From an uncultured Oscillospiraceae bacterium (GTDB lineage Bacteria; Bacillota; Clostridia; Oscillospirales; Oscillospiraceae), in NCBI GenBank assembly GCA_944386975.1, contig CALXDC010000007.1, forward strand, positions 1 to 64,000: a DNA stretch of 64,000 bases, in the 5' to 3' direction. The notes under the pieces were generated by a model, which did not search any database, had not been told where the DNA came from, and saw nothing but the letters and a program-made list of their open reading frames with translations. The translations under genes were made by a program, and so were the position numbers. The stretch's first letter is position 1; the number at the start of each line of letters is the position of its first letter. Positions 1 through 8,925 of this stretch are shown in pieces.

Positions 1-23
1 TTCCTACAGGCGGGGGAAGGGGC

Positions 24-1469
24 TCACAGCCGCTCCAGGATCTTCAGAAGGAAGGCCCAGGTCCGCTGGACGGAGGCCACGCTCATCCGCTCTCGGGGGG
101 TGTGGACCTCCTGGAGATCCGGGCCAAAGGAGATGCTGTCCAGCCCTGCCAGCTTCTCGCTGAAAAGGCCGCACTCCAATCCGCCGTGGGTGGTCTCCAC
201 CTTGGCCTCCTTGCCGGTGAGCTCCCGATAGAGGGAAGCCAACAGGGGACGGAGGACGGAGTCCTCCTTGTACTCCCAGGCGGAGTAGGCGCCGTAGGAG
301 CGGTAGGAGGCGCCGTAGGTCTTGGCGATAGCCTCCAGATTTTCCATCATCTTCTGCCACACACGGTTGATGCTGCTGCGCACCGACACGGTAATGCAGC
401 CTTCCGCCTCCCTCAAAGTGAGGATCCCAATGTTGGCGGAGGTCTCCACCGTGTCGGGCAGTTCCTTACTCATGGCTTGGACGCCGTTGGGCATCTCGCC
501 CAGCAGCTGGAGAAACCGTCCGCCGTCCTCCGGGGAGAGGGCGGAGAGGTGTTGGACGCCGTCCACGGTGAAGGTCAGCTTCGCGCCGGGATCGGCGACG
601 AGAGTGGGATGGACCTCTGCCCACCAGGCCTCCGCCAGTTCCTTGGCCTCCTCCGCTTGACCGGCAGGAAGGAGGAAGGCGGCGGCAGTGTGGTTGGTGA
701 TGGCGTTGTCGAACTTGCCCCCCTCCAGGGCGGTGAGGCAGAGGGGCAGCTTCTCCATCAGGCGGCGGAGCAGTTCGCCCATAAGCTGATTGGTGTTGCC
801 CCGGCCCTTATTGATCTCGATGCCGGAGTGGCCGCCGGTGAAGTTCTCCAGGGCCAGACGGCAGAGGACACCCTCCGCCTCTTGACGGGGCAGGGGAAGG
901 GAGAGGTCGCACCGGGCGCCGCCGGCACAGCCTACAGTGAGGACGCCCTCCTCCTCGGAGTCGATGTTCAGCAGACGGCGGCCCTTGATGTCAGTGCAAT
1001 CCAGCCCGGCGGCTCCCAGAAGGCCGATCTCCTCATCCACGGTGAGCACCGCCTCCAGGGGTGGGTGGGGGATGGCGTCGTCCGCCAGCACCGCCAGGGC
1101 CATGGCCACGGCGATGCCGTTGTCGCTGCCCAGGGTGGTGCCCTGGGCGGTGATCCAGCCGTCCTCCGTCACCTGGAGCCGCAGGCCCTCCCGGGCCATA
1201 TCGATGGGGCAATCCGGCTCCTTGGCGCAAACCATATCCAGATGGCCCTGGAGGATCACGCCGGGGTGGTCCTCATAGCCGGGAGAGGCCTCCTTCCAGA
1301 TGATTACATTGTTGAGCTCATCCTGCCGCACGGCGAGACCGCGGGACTTGGCGAAATCCACGCAGAAGTCGCTGATGGCCTTGGTGTTGCCGGAGCCGTG
1401 GGGGATGGCGCATAGCTGCTCAAAGACAGAGAAGACGCTTTTGGGTTCCAAATGCTCCAATACGCTCAT
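24..1469 (-). CDS. pepD: Aminoacyl-histidine dipeptidase (peptidase D, M20 family)
   Basis: Zinc dipeptidase that splits Xaa-His and other dipeptides in the cytoplasm, supplying amino acids from imported peptides. The 481-residue protein has the M20 metal-site pattern: GHLD (H76, D78), the bridging aspartate in GSDNGIA (D116) and the catalytic EE pair in DEEIGL (146-147). Length suits bacterial PepD. An in-frame start 8 codons upstream exists, but the ATG chosen sits behind a good AAGGAG site. It lies 45 bases downstream of asnA on the same strand and is probably cotranscribed with it. No terminator is visible in the 23 bases that remain at the window edge. PepD rather than a succinyl-diaminopimelate desuccinylase-like M20 enzyme is inferred from overall similarity. 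Confidence 0.93.
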   Translation of the reverse strand: MSVLEHLEPKSVFSVFEQLCAIPHGSGNTKAISDFCVDFAKSRGLAVRQDELNNVIIWKEASPGYEDHPGVILQGHLDMVCAKEPDCPIDMAREGLRLQVTEDGWITAQGTTLGSDNGIAVAMALAVLADDAIPHPPLEAVLTVDEEIGLLGAAGLDCTDIKGRRLLNIDSEEEGVLTVGCAGGARCDLSLPLPRQEAEGVLCRLALENFTGGHSGIEINKGRGNTNQLMGELLRRLMEKLPLCLTALEGGKFDNAITNHTAAAFLLPAGQAEEAKELAEAWWAEVHPTLVADPGAKLTFTVDGVQHLSALSPEDGGRFLQLLGEMPNGVQAMSKELPDTVETSANIGILTLREAEGCITVSVRSSINRVWQKMMENLEAIAKTYGASYRSYGAYSAWEYKEDSVLRPLLASLYRELTGKEAKVETTHGGLECGLFSEKLAGLDSISFGPDLQEVHTPRERMSVASVQRTWAFLLKILERL

Positions 1470-1514
1470 GAAAGTCGCTCCTTTTTCGATCAAACGGGGA
1501 AATGGTGGAAAGGG

Positions 1515-2525
1515 TCACAGCAGCTTGATACCTGCGGCGGCGCAAGTCTCCCGGGTCTCCTTGTCCCACAGGCTCACCTGGACCTCGCCGATGTGGGCCG
1601 CGCCGATCATCAGCATGCACAGGCGGCTCTGGCCGATGCCGCCGCCCATGGTGAGGGGCAGCTGGCCGCCCAGGAGCATCTTGTGGAAGGGCAGCTCCCG
1701 CCGCTCGTTCTTGCCGGAGAGGGTCAGCTGCCGGTCCAGGGCCTCCTCGTCCACCCGGATGCCCATGGAGGAGATCTCAAAGGCCCGGCCCAGCACATCG
1801 TTCCACATGAGGATGTCGCCGTTGAGGGTCCAGTCGTCGTAGTCGGGGGCCCGTCCGTCGTGGGGCTTGCCGCTGCGGAGCTTGCCGCCGATCTGCATGA
1901 GGAACACGGTCTTGTGGTCCTTGAGGAAGGCGGTCTCCCGCTCAGAGGGGGAGAGGTCGGGGTACAAGTCCTCCAGCTCCTGGGTGGTGATGAAGGTAAC
2001 CTCCCGCTCCAGCTTCACATGGAGCTGGGGGAAGGCCCGGCGCAGGGCGTCGCAGGTATCGCACACCGCCCCCACAATGGAGCGGACGGTCTGACGGAGG
2101 TAAGCCTCGTTCCGATCCTCCCGTGTGATGACCTTTTCCCAGTCCCACTGGTCCACATACACCGAGTGGATGTTGTCCAGGGACTCATCCCGGCGGATGG
2201 CGTTCATGTCGGTGTAAAGGCCGTTGCCGGGGAAGAAGTCGTACTGCTTCAGGGCCAGGCGCTTCCACTTGGCCAGGGAGTGGACCACCACGCCGGTGGC
2301 TCCGTCGGCGCCGGGGATGTCGAAGGCCACCGCCCGCTCCACGCCGTTAAGGTCGTCGTTGAGGCCGCTGTCCGCCCGGACAAAGAGAGGGGCGGAGACC
2401 CGGCGCAGGTTCAAAGCCCGCTTCAGATTGTCCTGAAAGCTGCCTTTGATGAACTCAATGGCACACTGCATGTCGTAGACGTCCAGGGGGCAGCGGTATC
2501 CCTCGGGAATATAGGTTTTGCTCAT
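1515..2525 (-). CDS. asnA: Aspartate-ammonia ligase (asparagine synthetase A)
   Basis: Makes asparagine from aspartate, ammonia and ATP through an aspartyl-AMP intermediate; it has a class II aminoacyl-tRNA-synthetase-like fold and uses no glutamine. The 336-residue protein shows typical AsnA stretches: an N-terminal LNDDLNGVERAV segment, SLAKWKR, VDQWDWEK and a C-terminal GGGIGQSR loop that binds the adenylate. Length is normal for the family (about 330). The start is the ATG preceded by GGAGGT; an in-frame extension of four codons would swallow that site. It is the first gene of a likely asnA-pepD unit. No T-box or other leader RNA is visible upstream. Confidence 0.96.
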   Translation of the reverse strand: MSKTYIPEGYRCPLDVYDMQCAIEFIKGSFQDNLKRALNLRRVSAPLFVRADSGLNDDLNGVERAVAFDIPGADGATGVVVHSLAKWKRLALKQYDFFPGNGLYTDMNAIRRDESLDNIHSVYVDQWDWEKVITREDRNEAYLRQTVRSIVGAVCDTCDALRRAFPQLHVKLEREVTFITTQELEDLYPDLSPSERETAFLKDHKTVFLMQIGGKLRSGKPHDGRAPDYDDWTLNGDILMWNDVLGRAFEISSMGIRVDEEALDRQLTLSGKNERRELPFHKMLLGGQLPLTMGGGIGQSRLCMLMIGAAHIGEVQVSLWDKETRETCAAAGIKLL

Positions 2526-2691
2526 AGGTACCTCCATTATGCGGCCTTACGGCCGAAAATCTTTCAAAAAACTGCGTCAGATGCGGCACAGCACATATAC
2601 TATACAACATTCCGGCAAAAATTGCACTACCTGAATGAAAAAAAGTAAGGGGCGCTGCGGGGTATTTCGAAAAAATTTCCCCGGAAACCGA

Positions 2692-2720
2692 TTTACACCT
2701 TGGGACAAGTATAGTAAAAT
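2692..2720 (+). promoter_or_regulatory. Sigma-A type promoter of the flavodiiron gene
   Basis: A -35 box TTTACA and a -10 box TAAAAT are separated by 17 bases, each one base from consensus. They start a leader of about 50 bases before an AAAGGAC ribosome binding site. Nothing else between asnA and this gene resembles a plus-strand promoter. Confidence 0.65.
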
Positions 2721-2774
2721 CATAAGGAACCGCGGCAACTACACGGCCCAGCGAAGCTGAGAAAGGACAAGACT

Positions 2775-5546
2775 ATGTTTCCTCTGAAAAAGGACCTCTA
2801 TTTTATCGGCGCTTTGGACCACGATCTCCGGGTATTCGACATCATCATGTACACCGAGTTCGGCACCACCTACAACTCCTACCTTATGAAGGCGGGGGAC
2901 AAAACCATCCTCTTTGAGACGGCCAAGGCCAAGTGTGTGGACAGCTGGCTGGAGAAGATCCGGGAGATCACCCCTGTGGAGGAGGTGGACTACCTGGTGG
3001 TGAGCCACACCGAGCCGGACCACAGCGGCAGCGTGGAGCGGCTTTTGGAGCTGAACCCCCGGCTGAAGATCATCGCCACCGGCTGTGCCGTCAGCTTCCT
3101 CCGGGAGATCGTCAACCGGGACTTCTACGCCATCCCCGTCAGCGACGGCCAGACCATGACCATCGGGAACAAGACTTTGGAGTTCTTAGTGGTCCCCAAC
3201 CTCCACTGGCCCGACACCATGTACACCTATGTCCGGGAGGACAAGGTGCTGGTGACCTGCGACAGCTTTGGCTCCCATTACGCCTGTGATGGCATCCTCT
3301 CCAGCGCCGTCACCGACCGTGAGGGCTATCTCCGGGCCACCAAATATTACTACGACTGCATCATCGGCCCCTTCAAGGCCTTCATGCTGGACGCTCTCCA
3401 GCGGGTCCGGGCCCTGGATCTCGACATGATCTGCCCCGGCCACGGCCCGGTGCTGGACAAGGACATCCCCTGGATGCTGGACACCTACACGGAGTGGTCC
3501 ACCGTCATCAATCCCAACCCCAATCCCACCGTCATCATCCCCTACGTCAGCGCCTATGGCTACACCGCCTCCCTGGCGGAGGCCATCGCCCGGGGCGTGA
3601 AAAAGGCGGGGAACATCGACGTGCGGCTCTACGACATGGTCACCGCCGACGCCGCCAAGGTGGGGGAGGAGCTCCTCTTTGCCGACGGCTTCCTCCTGGG
3701 CACCCCTACCATCGTGGGGGAGGCGCTGAAGCCCATCTGGGACCTCACCTGCGGCATGTTCGCCGGCACCCACGGCGGCAAGGTGGCCTCCGCCTTCGGC
3801 AGCTACGGCTGGAGCGGCGAGGGCGTGCCTCACATCCTGGAACGCCTCCGTCAGCTGAAGCTCATCGTCCCCGAGGGGTTCCGGGTCCGGTTCAAGCCCG
3901 CCGGGGAGGACTTTTCCAAAGCGGAGGAGTACGGTCTCGCCTTCGGCCAGCTGGTGCTGGCGAACCTGAAGCCCATCCAGCGCGCCCCCAAGGGGAAGGT
4001 CCGCTGCACCGTCTGCGGAGCGGTTTTGGACGAGGGTACGGAAATTTGCCCCGTTTGCGGCGTGGGCGCCGACAAGTTCGTGCCGGAGACCGCCCCGGCG
4101 GAGGAGAAGAAGGAGGAGGTCCTGGTCCGCTGCAAGGTCTGCGGCGCGGTGTTCTCCGCCGACAAGGAGGTCTGCCCCGTCTGCGGCGTGGGCCCCGCCT
4201 ACTACGAGGCGGTGAAGGAGAAGAAGGCGGAGACCAAGGGCGTCCGCAAGCTGGTGAAGTGCCTGGTCTGCGGCGAGATTTTTGACGCCTCCCTGGACAC
4301 CTGCCCCGTCTGCGGCGTGGGTCGGGACAAATTCGTGGAGGTGGAAGTGGAGGACGTGTCCTTCCGCAACGACACCCGGAACACCTATGTGATTCTGGGC
4401 AACGGCTGCGCAGGCGTCAGCGCCGCCCAGGCCATCCGGGAGCGGGACAAGACCGGTAAGATCGTCCTCGTGTCTAACGAGGGCCCTGCCTACCAGCGGC
4501 CCATGCTCACCAAGGCTATGCTCTCCGGCCTCACCGCCGAGCAGATGGCCCTCCATCCCCAGGGCTGGTACCAGGCCCGGGAGATCACCCAGATGCTGCA
4601 CCGTCAGGTGGAATCCCTTGACACCGCCAAGAAGACGGTGACCTTGGACGGTGGCGAGACCCTCTCCTACACCAAGCTGATTTTGGCCCTGGGCAGCGAG
4701 AGCTTCCTGCCCCCCATCCCCGGCATTGACCGGCAGGGGGTGGTGGCCATTCGCCGTATCCAGGATACCGAGAATGTCCAGGCCATGGGCCGGAGCCTCA
4801 AACGGGCCGTGGTCATCGGCGGCGGTGTGCTGGGCCTGGAGGCGGCCTGGGAACTGCGCAAGAGCGGCTGCGAGGTGGCCGTTTTGGAGCTGGCCCCGGT
4901 GCTGATGGGCCGTCAGCTGGATGACGCGGCGGCAAAGCTCCTCCTGGAGCAGTGCGCCAAGTCCGGCGTCCGGGTGGAGACCGGCGTGCAGATCGAGGCC
5001 ATCGAGGGGGCGGAGTCCGTCTCGGGCGTGCGCCTCGGCACCGGGGAGACCATCCCGGCGGAGCTGGTGGTGGTGTCCTGCGGCGTCCGGGCCAACACCG
5101 CCATCGCCAAGGCGGCGGGCATCGAGACCGACCGGGCCATCGTGGTGAAGGAAACCATGGAGACCAGTGTCCCCGGCGTTTACGCCTGCGGCGACTGCGC
5201 CCAGTTTGAGGGCCTGAATTTCGCCCTGTGGCCCGAGGCCCAGGAGCAGGGCCGGGTGGCCGGGGCCTGCGCCACCGGCGATCTGGAGCGGTACGAGACC
5301 ATCGCCCCAGTGCTGTCCTTCCACGGCATGGGCACGGAGCTGTTCTCCCTGGGCGACCCGGGCAAAACCCCCGGCGTCCATTACCGCACCGTGGAGATTC
5401 GGGACGAGCAGGCGGCGTCTCTGGAGCGGTATTACTTCACCGGCGGCCGGCTCTGCGGCGTGATTCTGGTGGGCGACGTGTCCAAGATGGCGGAGATGAT
5501 CCCCGCTGTGGCGGAGAAGCGGCCTTTCGGTGAGCTGTTCGCCTAA
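2775..5546 (+). CDS. Flavodiiron protein fused to three short rubredoxin domains and an NADH:rubredoxin oxidoreductase
   Basis: Predicted self-contained NADH-driven O2 (or NO) reductase protecting an anaerobe from oxygen. Residues 1-250 are the metallo-beta-lactamase-like diiron domain with ligands H78, E80, D82, H83, H144, D163 and H223, all present. Residues about 254-400 are the flavodoxin (FMN) domain. Three short CxxCG...CPVCG rubredoxin modules follow at about 408-435, 450-477 and 493-520, joined by charged linkers. From about 535 to 923 there is a pyridine-nucleotide-disulfide-type reductase with two GxGxxG motifs (FAD, NADH) and a YACGDC motif. This matches the domain order of the Clostridioides difficile multidomain NADH:O2 oxidoreductase type, but with an extra rubredoxin copy. 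It stands alone behind its own promoter. Confidence 0.93.
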   Translation: MFPLKKDLYFIGALDHDLRVFDIIMYTEFGTTYNSYLMKAGDKTILFETAKAKCVDSWLEKIREITPVEEVDYLVVSHTEPDHSGSVERLLELNPRLKIIATGCAVSFLREIVNRDFYAIPVSDGQTMTIGNKTLEFLVVPNLHWPDTMYTYVREDKVLVTCDSFGSHYACDGILSSAVTDREGYLRATKYYYDCIIGPFKAFMLDALQRVRALDLDMICPGHGPVLDKDIPWMLDTYTEWSTVINPNPNPTVIIPYVSAYGYTASLAEAIARGVKKAGNIDVRLYDMVTADAAKVGEELLFADGFLLGTPTIVGEALKPIWDLTCGMFAGTHGGKVASAFGSYGWSGEGVPHILERLRQLKLIVPEGFRVRFKPAGEDFSKAEEYGLAFGQLVLANLKPIQRAPKGKVRCTVCGAVLDEGTEICPVCGVGADKFVPETAPAEEKKEEVLVRCKVCGAVFSADKEVCPVCGVGPAYYEAVKEKKAETKGVRKLVKCLVCGEIFDASLDTCPVCGVGRDKFVEVEVEDVSFRNDTRNTYVILGNGCAGVSAAQAIRERDKTGKIVLVSNEGPAYQRPMLTKAMLSGLTAEQMALHPQGWYQAREITQMLHRQVESLDTAKKTVTLDGGETLSYTKLILALGSESFLPPIPGIDRQGVVAIRRIQDTENVQAMGRSLKRAVVIGGGVLGLEAAWELRKSGCEVAVLELAPVLMGRQLDDAAAKLLLEQCAKSGVRVETGVQIEAIEGAESVSGVRLGTGETIPAELVVVSCGVRANTAIAKAAGIETDRAIVVKETMETSVPGVYACGDCAQFEGLNFALWPEAQEQGRVAGACATGDLERYETIAPVLSFHGMGTELFSLGDPGKTPGVHYRTVEIRDEQAASLERYYFTGGRLCGVILVGDVSKMAEMIPAVAEKRPFGELFA

Positions 5547-5616
5547 ATCACATCCCCAAACGGCAGGGCGGGGCAGTCTGCCCCGCCCGCCTCTTTCCAT
5601 ACCGGAGAACAAATGT

Positions 5617-6021
5617 ATGATTGCAGCCCTATGTATCGACGACAACCGGGGGCTCCGGTTCAACCGCCGGCGGCAGAGCCGGGACCGGGCGGTGACGGCG
5701 GATCTGCTGCGAAGCGCGGAAGGCCACAAGCTCTGGGCCGCTCCCAGCTCCGTTTCCCTCTTCCCGGAGGGGGCGGTGGCCGCCTGCGAGGATTTTCTGG
5801 AGCGGGCAGAGGCGGGGGAGTGGTGCTTCGTGGAGGACCGGCCCCTGGCTCCGATCCTCCAAAAAATCGAGGCCCTGGTCCTCTACCGGTGGAACCGGGT
5901 CTATCCCGCCGACGTTTTCTTGGACGTCATCCCCTGGGAGGTGGGGTGGCGGTGTATTTGCCGGGAGGAGTTTCCCGGCCACTCCCATAAACTGATTACG
6001 AAAGAGGTCTATCTCCCATGA
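5617..6021 (+). CDS. Conserved small protein of unknown function, coupled to the secreted nuclease gene
   Basis: A 134-residue soluble protein without signal peptide or membrane segment, opening MIAALCIDDNRGL and followed by a basic FNRRRQSRDR stretch. Similar small clostridial proteins often carry the automatic label ribonuclease Z, but it is far too short and lacks the HxHxDH motif, so that name should not be used. The start chosen is the ATG with GGAG nine bases upstream; an overlapping ATG four bases earlier is in another frame. Its stop codon overlaps the ATG of the next gene (ATGA), so the two are translationally coupled. The coupling suggests a joint role, possibly immunity or processing, which is inference only. 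Confidence 0.75.
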   Translation: MIAALCIDDNRGLRFNRRRQSRDRAVTADLLRSAEGHKLWAAPSSVSLFPEGAVAACEDFLERAEAGEWCFVEDRPLAPILQKIEALVLYRWNRVYPADVFLDVIPWEVGWRCICREEFPGHSHKLITKEVYLP

Positions 6022-6884
6022 AGCGCACCGTCCCGGCACTTTGTGCCATCCTGTTCCTGTTCACCCTGGCCCTCACCGGCTGCCCACTGCCGGAGGAGGG
6101 TGGCACGACCTTGAGCTTCTCCCTGGAGGACGTGCCGGAATTTTCCGGGGAGCCCTATGTGGTCCTCAACGACAACCAGCCGGACTTTCCTGAGGAGGAC
6201 AAAACCACCAATTCCTTTGAGACCTATAGCCCCTTAGACACTCTGGGCCGCTGCGGCGCCGCCTACGCCAACGTGGGGGTGGACCTGATGCCCACGGAGG
6301 ACCGGGGAGATATCGGGCAGGTGAAGCCCACGGGCTGGCACACGGTGAAATATGACATCGTAGACGGCAAGTATCTCTACAACCGATGCCATCTCATCGG
6401 CTATCAGCTCACCGGGGAGAACGCCAATGAGGAGAATCTCATCACCGGCACCCGGTACATGAATGTAGACGGCATGCTGCCTTTTGAGAACCTGACGGCG
6501 GACTACGTCCAGGAGACGGAACACCATGTCCTCTACCGGGTGACCCCCATCTTCGAGGGGGACAACCTGGTGGCCAGCGGGGTCCAGATGGAGGCATGGA
6601 GCGTGGAGGACGGCGGCGAATGCGTCTGCTTCAATGTGTATGTCTACAACAACCAACCCGGGGTCACCATTGACTATGCCACCGGCGAGAGCTGGCTGAC
6701 GGAGGAGGGGGAGCCCTCCGGGGAGGCAGAGGATTACGTCCTCAACACCTCCAGCAAGAAGTTCCATCTGCCGGACTGTTCCGGCGCGGCCTCCATCAGC
6801 GAGAGCAACCGCCAGGATTACACCGGCACCAGAGAGGAACTGATCGCCCAGGGGTATAGCCCCTGCGGGATCTGCAAGCCTTGA
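6018..6884 (+). CDS. Secreted lipoprotein DNA/RNA non-specific endonuclease
   Basis: Predicted extracellular membrane-anchored nuclease of the EndA/NUC betabeta-alpha-metal family. The 288-residue protein has a lipoprotein signal with lipobox LTGC (C22). The catalytic stretch is YNRCHLIGYQL (H125), which corresponds to DRGHLLGY of streptococcal EndA with cysteine in place of the glycine. Downstream segments resembling EndA include YRVTPIFEGDNLVASG and the YATGES end of the fold. Residues about 240-288 form a small C-terminal module with H, D-C and CGIC near the end, a putative metal-binding Ada-like appendage common on clostridial secreted nucleases. Likely roles are nutrient scavenging, DNA uptake or competitor damage; substrate is not deducible. 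Confidence 0.88.
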   Translation: MKRTVPALCAILFLFTLALTGCPLPEEGGTTLSFSLEDVPEFSGEPYVVLNDNQPDFPEEDKTTNSFETYSPLDTLGRCGAAYANVGVDLMPTEDRGDIGQVKPTGWHTVKYDIVDGKYLYNRCHLIGYQLTGENANEENLITGTRYMNVDGMLPFENLTADYVQETEHHVLYRVTPIFEGDNLVASGVQMEAWSVEDGGECVCFNVYVYNNQPGVTIDYATGESWLTEEGEPSGEAEDYVLNTSSKKFHLPDCSGAASISESNRQDYTGTREELIAQGYSPCGICKP

Positions 6885-6890
6885 TAAAGG

Positions 6891-6932
6891 AGCATGCCTC
6901 TGCGAAAAAATTCCCGCAGAGGCATGCTTTTT
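6891..6932 (+). terminator. Rho-independent terminator after the nuclease gene
   Basis: A perfect 14-bp stem (6891-6904 with 6915-6928), ten-base loop and T run follow the nuclease stop codon by a few bases. Confidence 0.9.
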
Positions 6933-6998
6933 ATGTTCTGATGTTCTGACAATGGGAGGTCGTTCTGCCGGCAGAAAAACGTGCAGCCGTCAGCGCGC

Positions 6999-7033
6999 AA
7001 AAAACCGGCCTTTGCACCACCGCAAAGGCCGGT
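6999..7033 (-). terminator. Rho-independent terminator of the first blaI-M56 operon
   Basis: A perfect 12-bp GC-rich stem (7004-7015 with 7022-7033) is followed on the minus strand by six Ts, immediately after the M56 peptidase stop codon. Confidence 0.9.
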
Positions 7034-7038
7034 CGGAT

Positions 7039-8514
7039 TCAGAAAGGCAGCGGGTCCCCCTCTGCGAACAGGGCCTCCAGCGTCTCCTGGGGAATAGGCC
7101 GGGACAGATAGTAGGCCTCCGTGTCTCCCGGGTGACGGATGGGCGCCACCGTCATAAACTCGCCGTATAGGGTAACGGCGATCCCCGCCTTTCCCGTGCC
7201 GCCGCAGGTGGCATATAACCGGCTCTTGTCCCCGGAAAAGCTGGCCATCCCCGCCAGACGCTCCACGGGGAGATCCGCCAGCAGCCGGAGCAGTGCCTCC
7301 GGATCGCCGCAGTCGCCCACGGAGTCGCCCGTCTCATTTTTCCAGCTGGCGTACAGAATATCATATCCTTCAGGATCTCCCCCGAACAGTACCTCCCGCC
7401 CGGTGCCCGCCGGGTAGGAGACGGCGGTAACCCCCGAGGTCATCATCAGCACAAAGAGCAGCAGTCCTGCCACAAGGCCGCCGCTCAGGCGCTTGCAGGG
7501 GTGGACCACGTTTTTCAGCCGGTACCGCATGGCAGAGGCGGAGGCGGAGAGACAGGTGGTGTACCCTCGCTCGTCTCCGGCGGTCTCCAGCAGCAGGGAG
7601 GCATATTGCCGCCGTCTGCGGTCGTCCGCCTCCGCCAGCACCGTCTCGTCGCAGCTGAGCTCCATATCATCAGCGCTGCGGCCCATGGCCAGCCATACAA
7701 GCGGGTTGAACCAGCACAGGGCGGTGCAGAAGGTGAAGAAGAACTTGGCGGAGCAGTCCCGGCGGCCAATGTGGACCAGTTCGTGCAGGAGGATCAGCTC
7801 CAGGTCCTCCTGGTTGTAGTCCAGCCGGGGGAGCACCACACGGATGCTTCGGGAGAACAGCCCGATGGACACCGGCGTCCCCACCGCCGGGGACACCATC
7901 AGCCGGTAGCGCTGGTGGAGACGATACCCCATCTCCCGGTGGAGCCGGTCCCACAAAGCCAGGACCGCCTCGTCCTCCACCGGCCGGGCGGGCCCCAGAA
8001 TCTCCCGGCGAAACCGCAGGTGGGAGACGGTCCGCCCCAGCAGCACCCCGAAAAATCCCAAGGCCCACAGGAGGACCAGCCACTGGAGCCATCCCGCCGG
8101 GAGCCGGAGCACCCAGAGAGGTTGGGACAGCCTCATAAAGTTGTAGACCGTGCAGTAGAGCATGGTGGGCAAAAGCCACAGAGCGGCGCAGGTCCTGGCC
8201 TGGACATACCGGCGCAGGAGGGGGAGAGACAGGGAGAGGAGGATATAATAGAGGGAGATCTGGAAGAAGAGACTCACATACATCCCCAGGAAAATCCGTC
8301 CGGTCTTCTGCCAGCCCTCCAATATCAGATCCAGAATCAACAGGGACAAAAGAATGGTGGGCAGCAGGGAGGGATCGGGGTAGGAGCGATACCGGAGCTG
8401 CCCATCCTTCAGCTCCCTCCGCGTCTCCCGGTCGCGCATCTCATAAAAATTCCAGGCAAAAATCCCCCCGAAAAGCACGGAGAAGAAACCCCGGATCAAC
8501 AGATCCGTACTCAT
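7039..8514 (-). CDS. M56 family membrane metallopeptidase, BlaR1/MecR1-like signal transducer (system 1)
   Basis: Integral membrane zinc protease expected to cleave the BlaI-type repressor encoded just upstream when an external signal is sensed. The 491-residue protein has about four N-terminal membrane segments, the HELVH zinc motif (H244, E245, H248) and a later NPLVWLAM / SCDE segment usual for M56. One more membrane span (about 375-395) leads to an external tail of roughly 110 residues. That tail has no SxxK/KTG transpeptidase motifs, so unlike true BlaR1 it should not sense beta-lactams. The start ATG overlaps the repressor stop (ATGA), giving translational coupling; upstream in-frame starts lie inside the repressor gene. 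Confidence 0.9.
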   Translation of the reverse strand: MSTDLLIRGFFSVLFGGIFAWNFYEMRDRETRRELKDGQLRYRSYPDPSLLPTILLSLLILDLILEGWQKTGRIFLGMYVSLFFQISLYYILLSLSLPLLRRYVQARTCAALWLLPTMLYCTVYNFMRLSQPLWVLRLPAGWLQWLVLLWALGFFGVLLGRTVSHLRFRREILGPARPVEDEAVLALWDRLHREMGYRLHQRYRLMVSPAVGTPVSIGLFSRSIRVVLPRLDYNQEDLELILLHELVHIGRRDCSAKFFFTFCTALCWFNPLVWLAMGRSADDMELSCDETVLAEADDRRRRQYASLLLETAGDERGYTTCLSASASAMRYRLKNVVHPCKRLSGGLVAGLLLFVLMMTSGVTAVSYPAGTGREVLFGGDPEGYDILYASWKNETGDSVGDCGDPEALLRLLADLPVERLAGMASFSGDKSRLYATCGGTGKAGIAVTLYGEFMTVAPIRHPGDTEAYYLSRPIPQETLEALFAEGDPLPF

Positions 8515-8888
8515 AACTCGTCCCTCTCCAGAAGCTCCCGAAGCTGTCGCAGCTCCTCTCTGGTGAGTCCGCCCCCGGACAGAGCGGCGGCAAAAGCGGG
8601 CAGGCTTCCGCCGCACACCTTTTCAAAAAAGCTGCGGCTCTGGGCGGCCTGGTAGTCCTCCCGGCTGACGGCGGGGGTATAGACGCTGCGGCGGCCCTGT
8701 TTCTCAATGGTAAGAAACCCCTTCTCCCCAAGCCGGGTCAGCATGGTCAGCAGGGTGGTCATGGCCATGGGATGGGTCTTCTGCAAAATCTCCTCCAGGT
8801 CGGACCGAAACACCGGGGGCGTGCAGTCCCAGAGGGCCTGCATTACCTCAAGCTCCCCATCGGGGAGGCGGCGGATGTTGGATATCAT
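8511..8888 (-). CDS. BlaI/MecI family winged-helix repressor (system 1)
   Basis: A dimeric repressor of the BlaI/MecI family, 125 residues, typical in length. The N-terminal winged helix covers about residues 5-75, with recognition helix around TTLLTMLTRLGEKG; the C-terminal helices form the dimer interface that contains the site cleaved by the M56 partner. The start is the ATG placed seven bases after GGAG; a TTG one codon earlier is possible. The gene lies directly behind two TACAnnTGTA operators that overlap its own promoter, so autorepression is well supported. Target genes beyond its own operon are not visible here. Confidence 0.93.
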   Translation of the reverse strand: MISNIRRLPDGELEVMQALWDCTPPVFRSDLEEILQKTHPMAMTTLLTMLTRLGEKGFLTIEKQGRRSVYTPAVSREDYQAAQSRSFFEKVCGGSLPAFAAALSGGGLTREELRQLRELLERDEL

Positions 8889-8901
8889 CAAATCACTCCT
8901 C

Positions 8902-8911
8902 TACATTTGTA
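8902..8911. promoter_or_regulatory. BlaI-type operator, system 1, proximal
   Basis: The sequence TACATTTGTA matches the established BlaI/MecI half-site pattern TACAnnTGTA, downstream of the -10 box and just upstream of the blaI ribosome binding site. Confidence 0.85.
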
Positions 8912-8925
8912 GTAGATCTGCCTAT

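Noticed and set aside
3186..5729. Long open frame on the minus strand opposite the flavodiiron fusion
   Set aside because: It mirrors a confidently assigned gene, is low in complexity with many H/G/A/L runs and matches nothing known; high GC makes long antisense frames common.
5617..6021. Ribonuclease Z
   Set aside because: The common automatic label is not supported: the protein is 134 residues and lacks the metallo-beta-lactamase metal motif.
7039..8514. True BlaR1 beta-lactam sensor
   Set aside because: The external tail has no SxxK, SxN or KTG motifs of a penicillin-binding domain.
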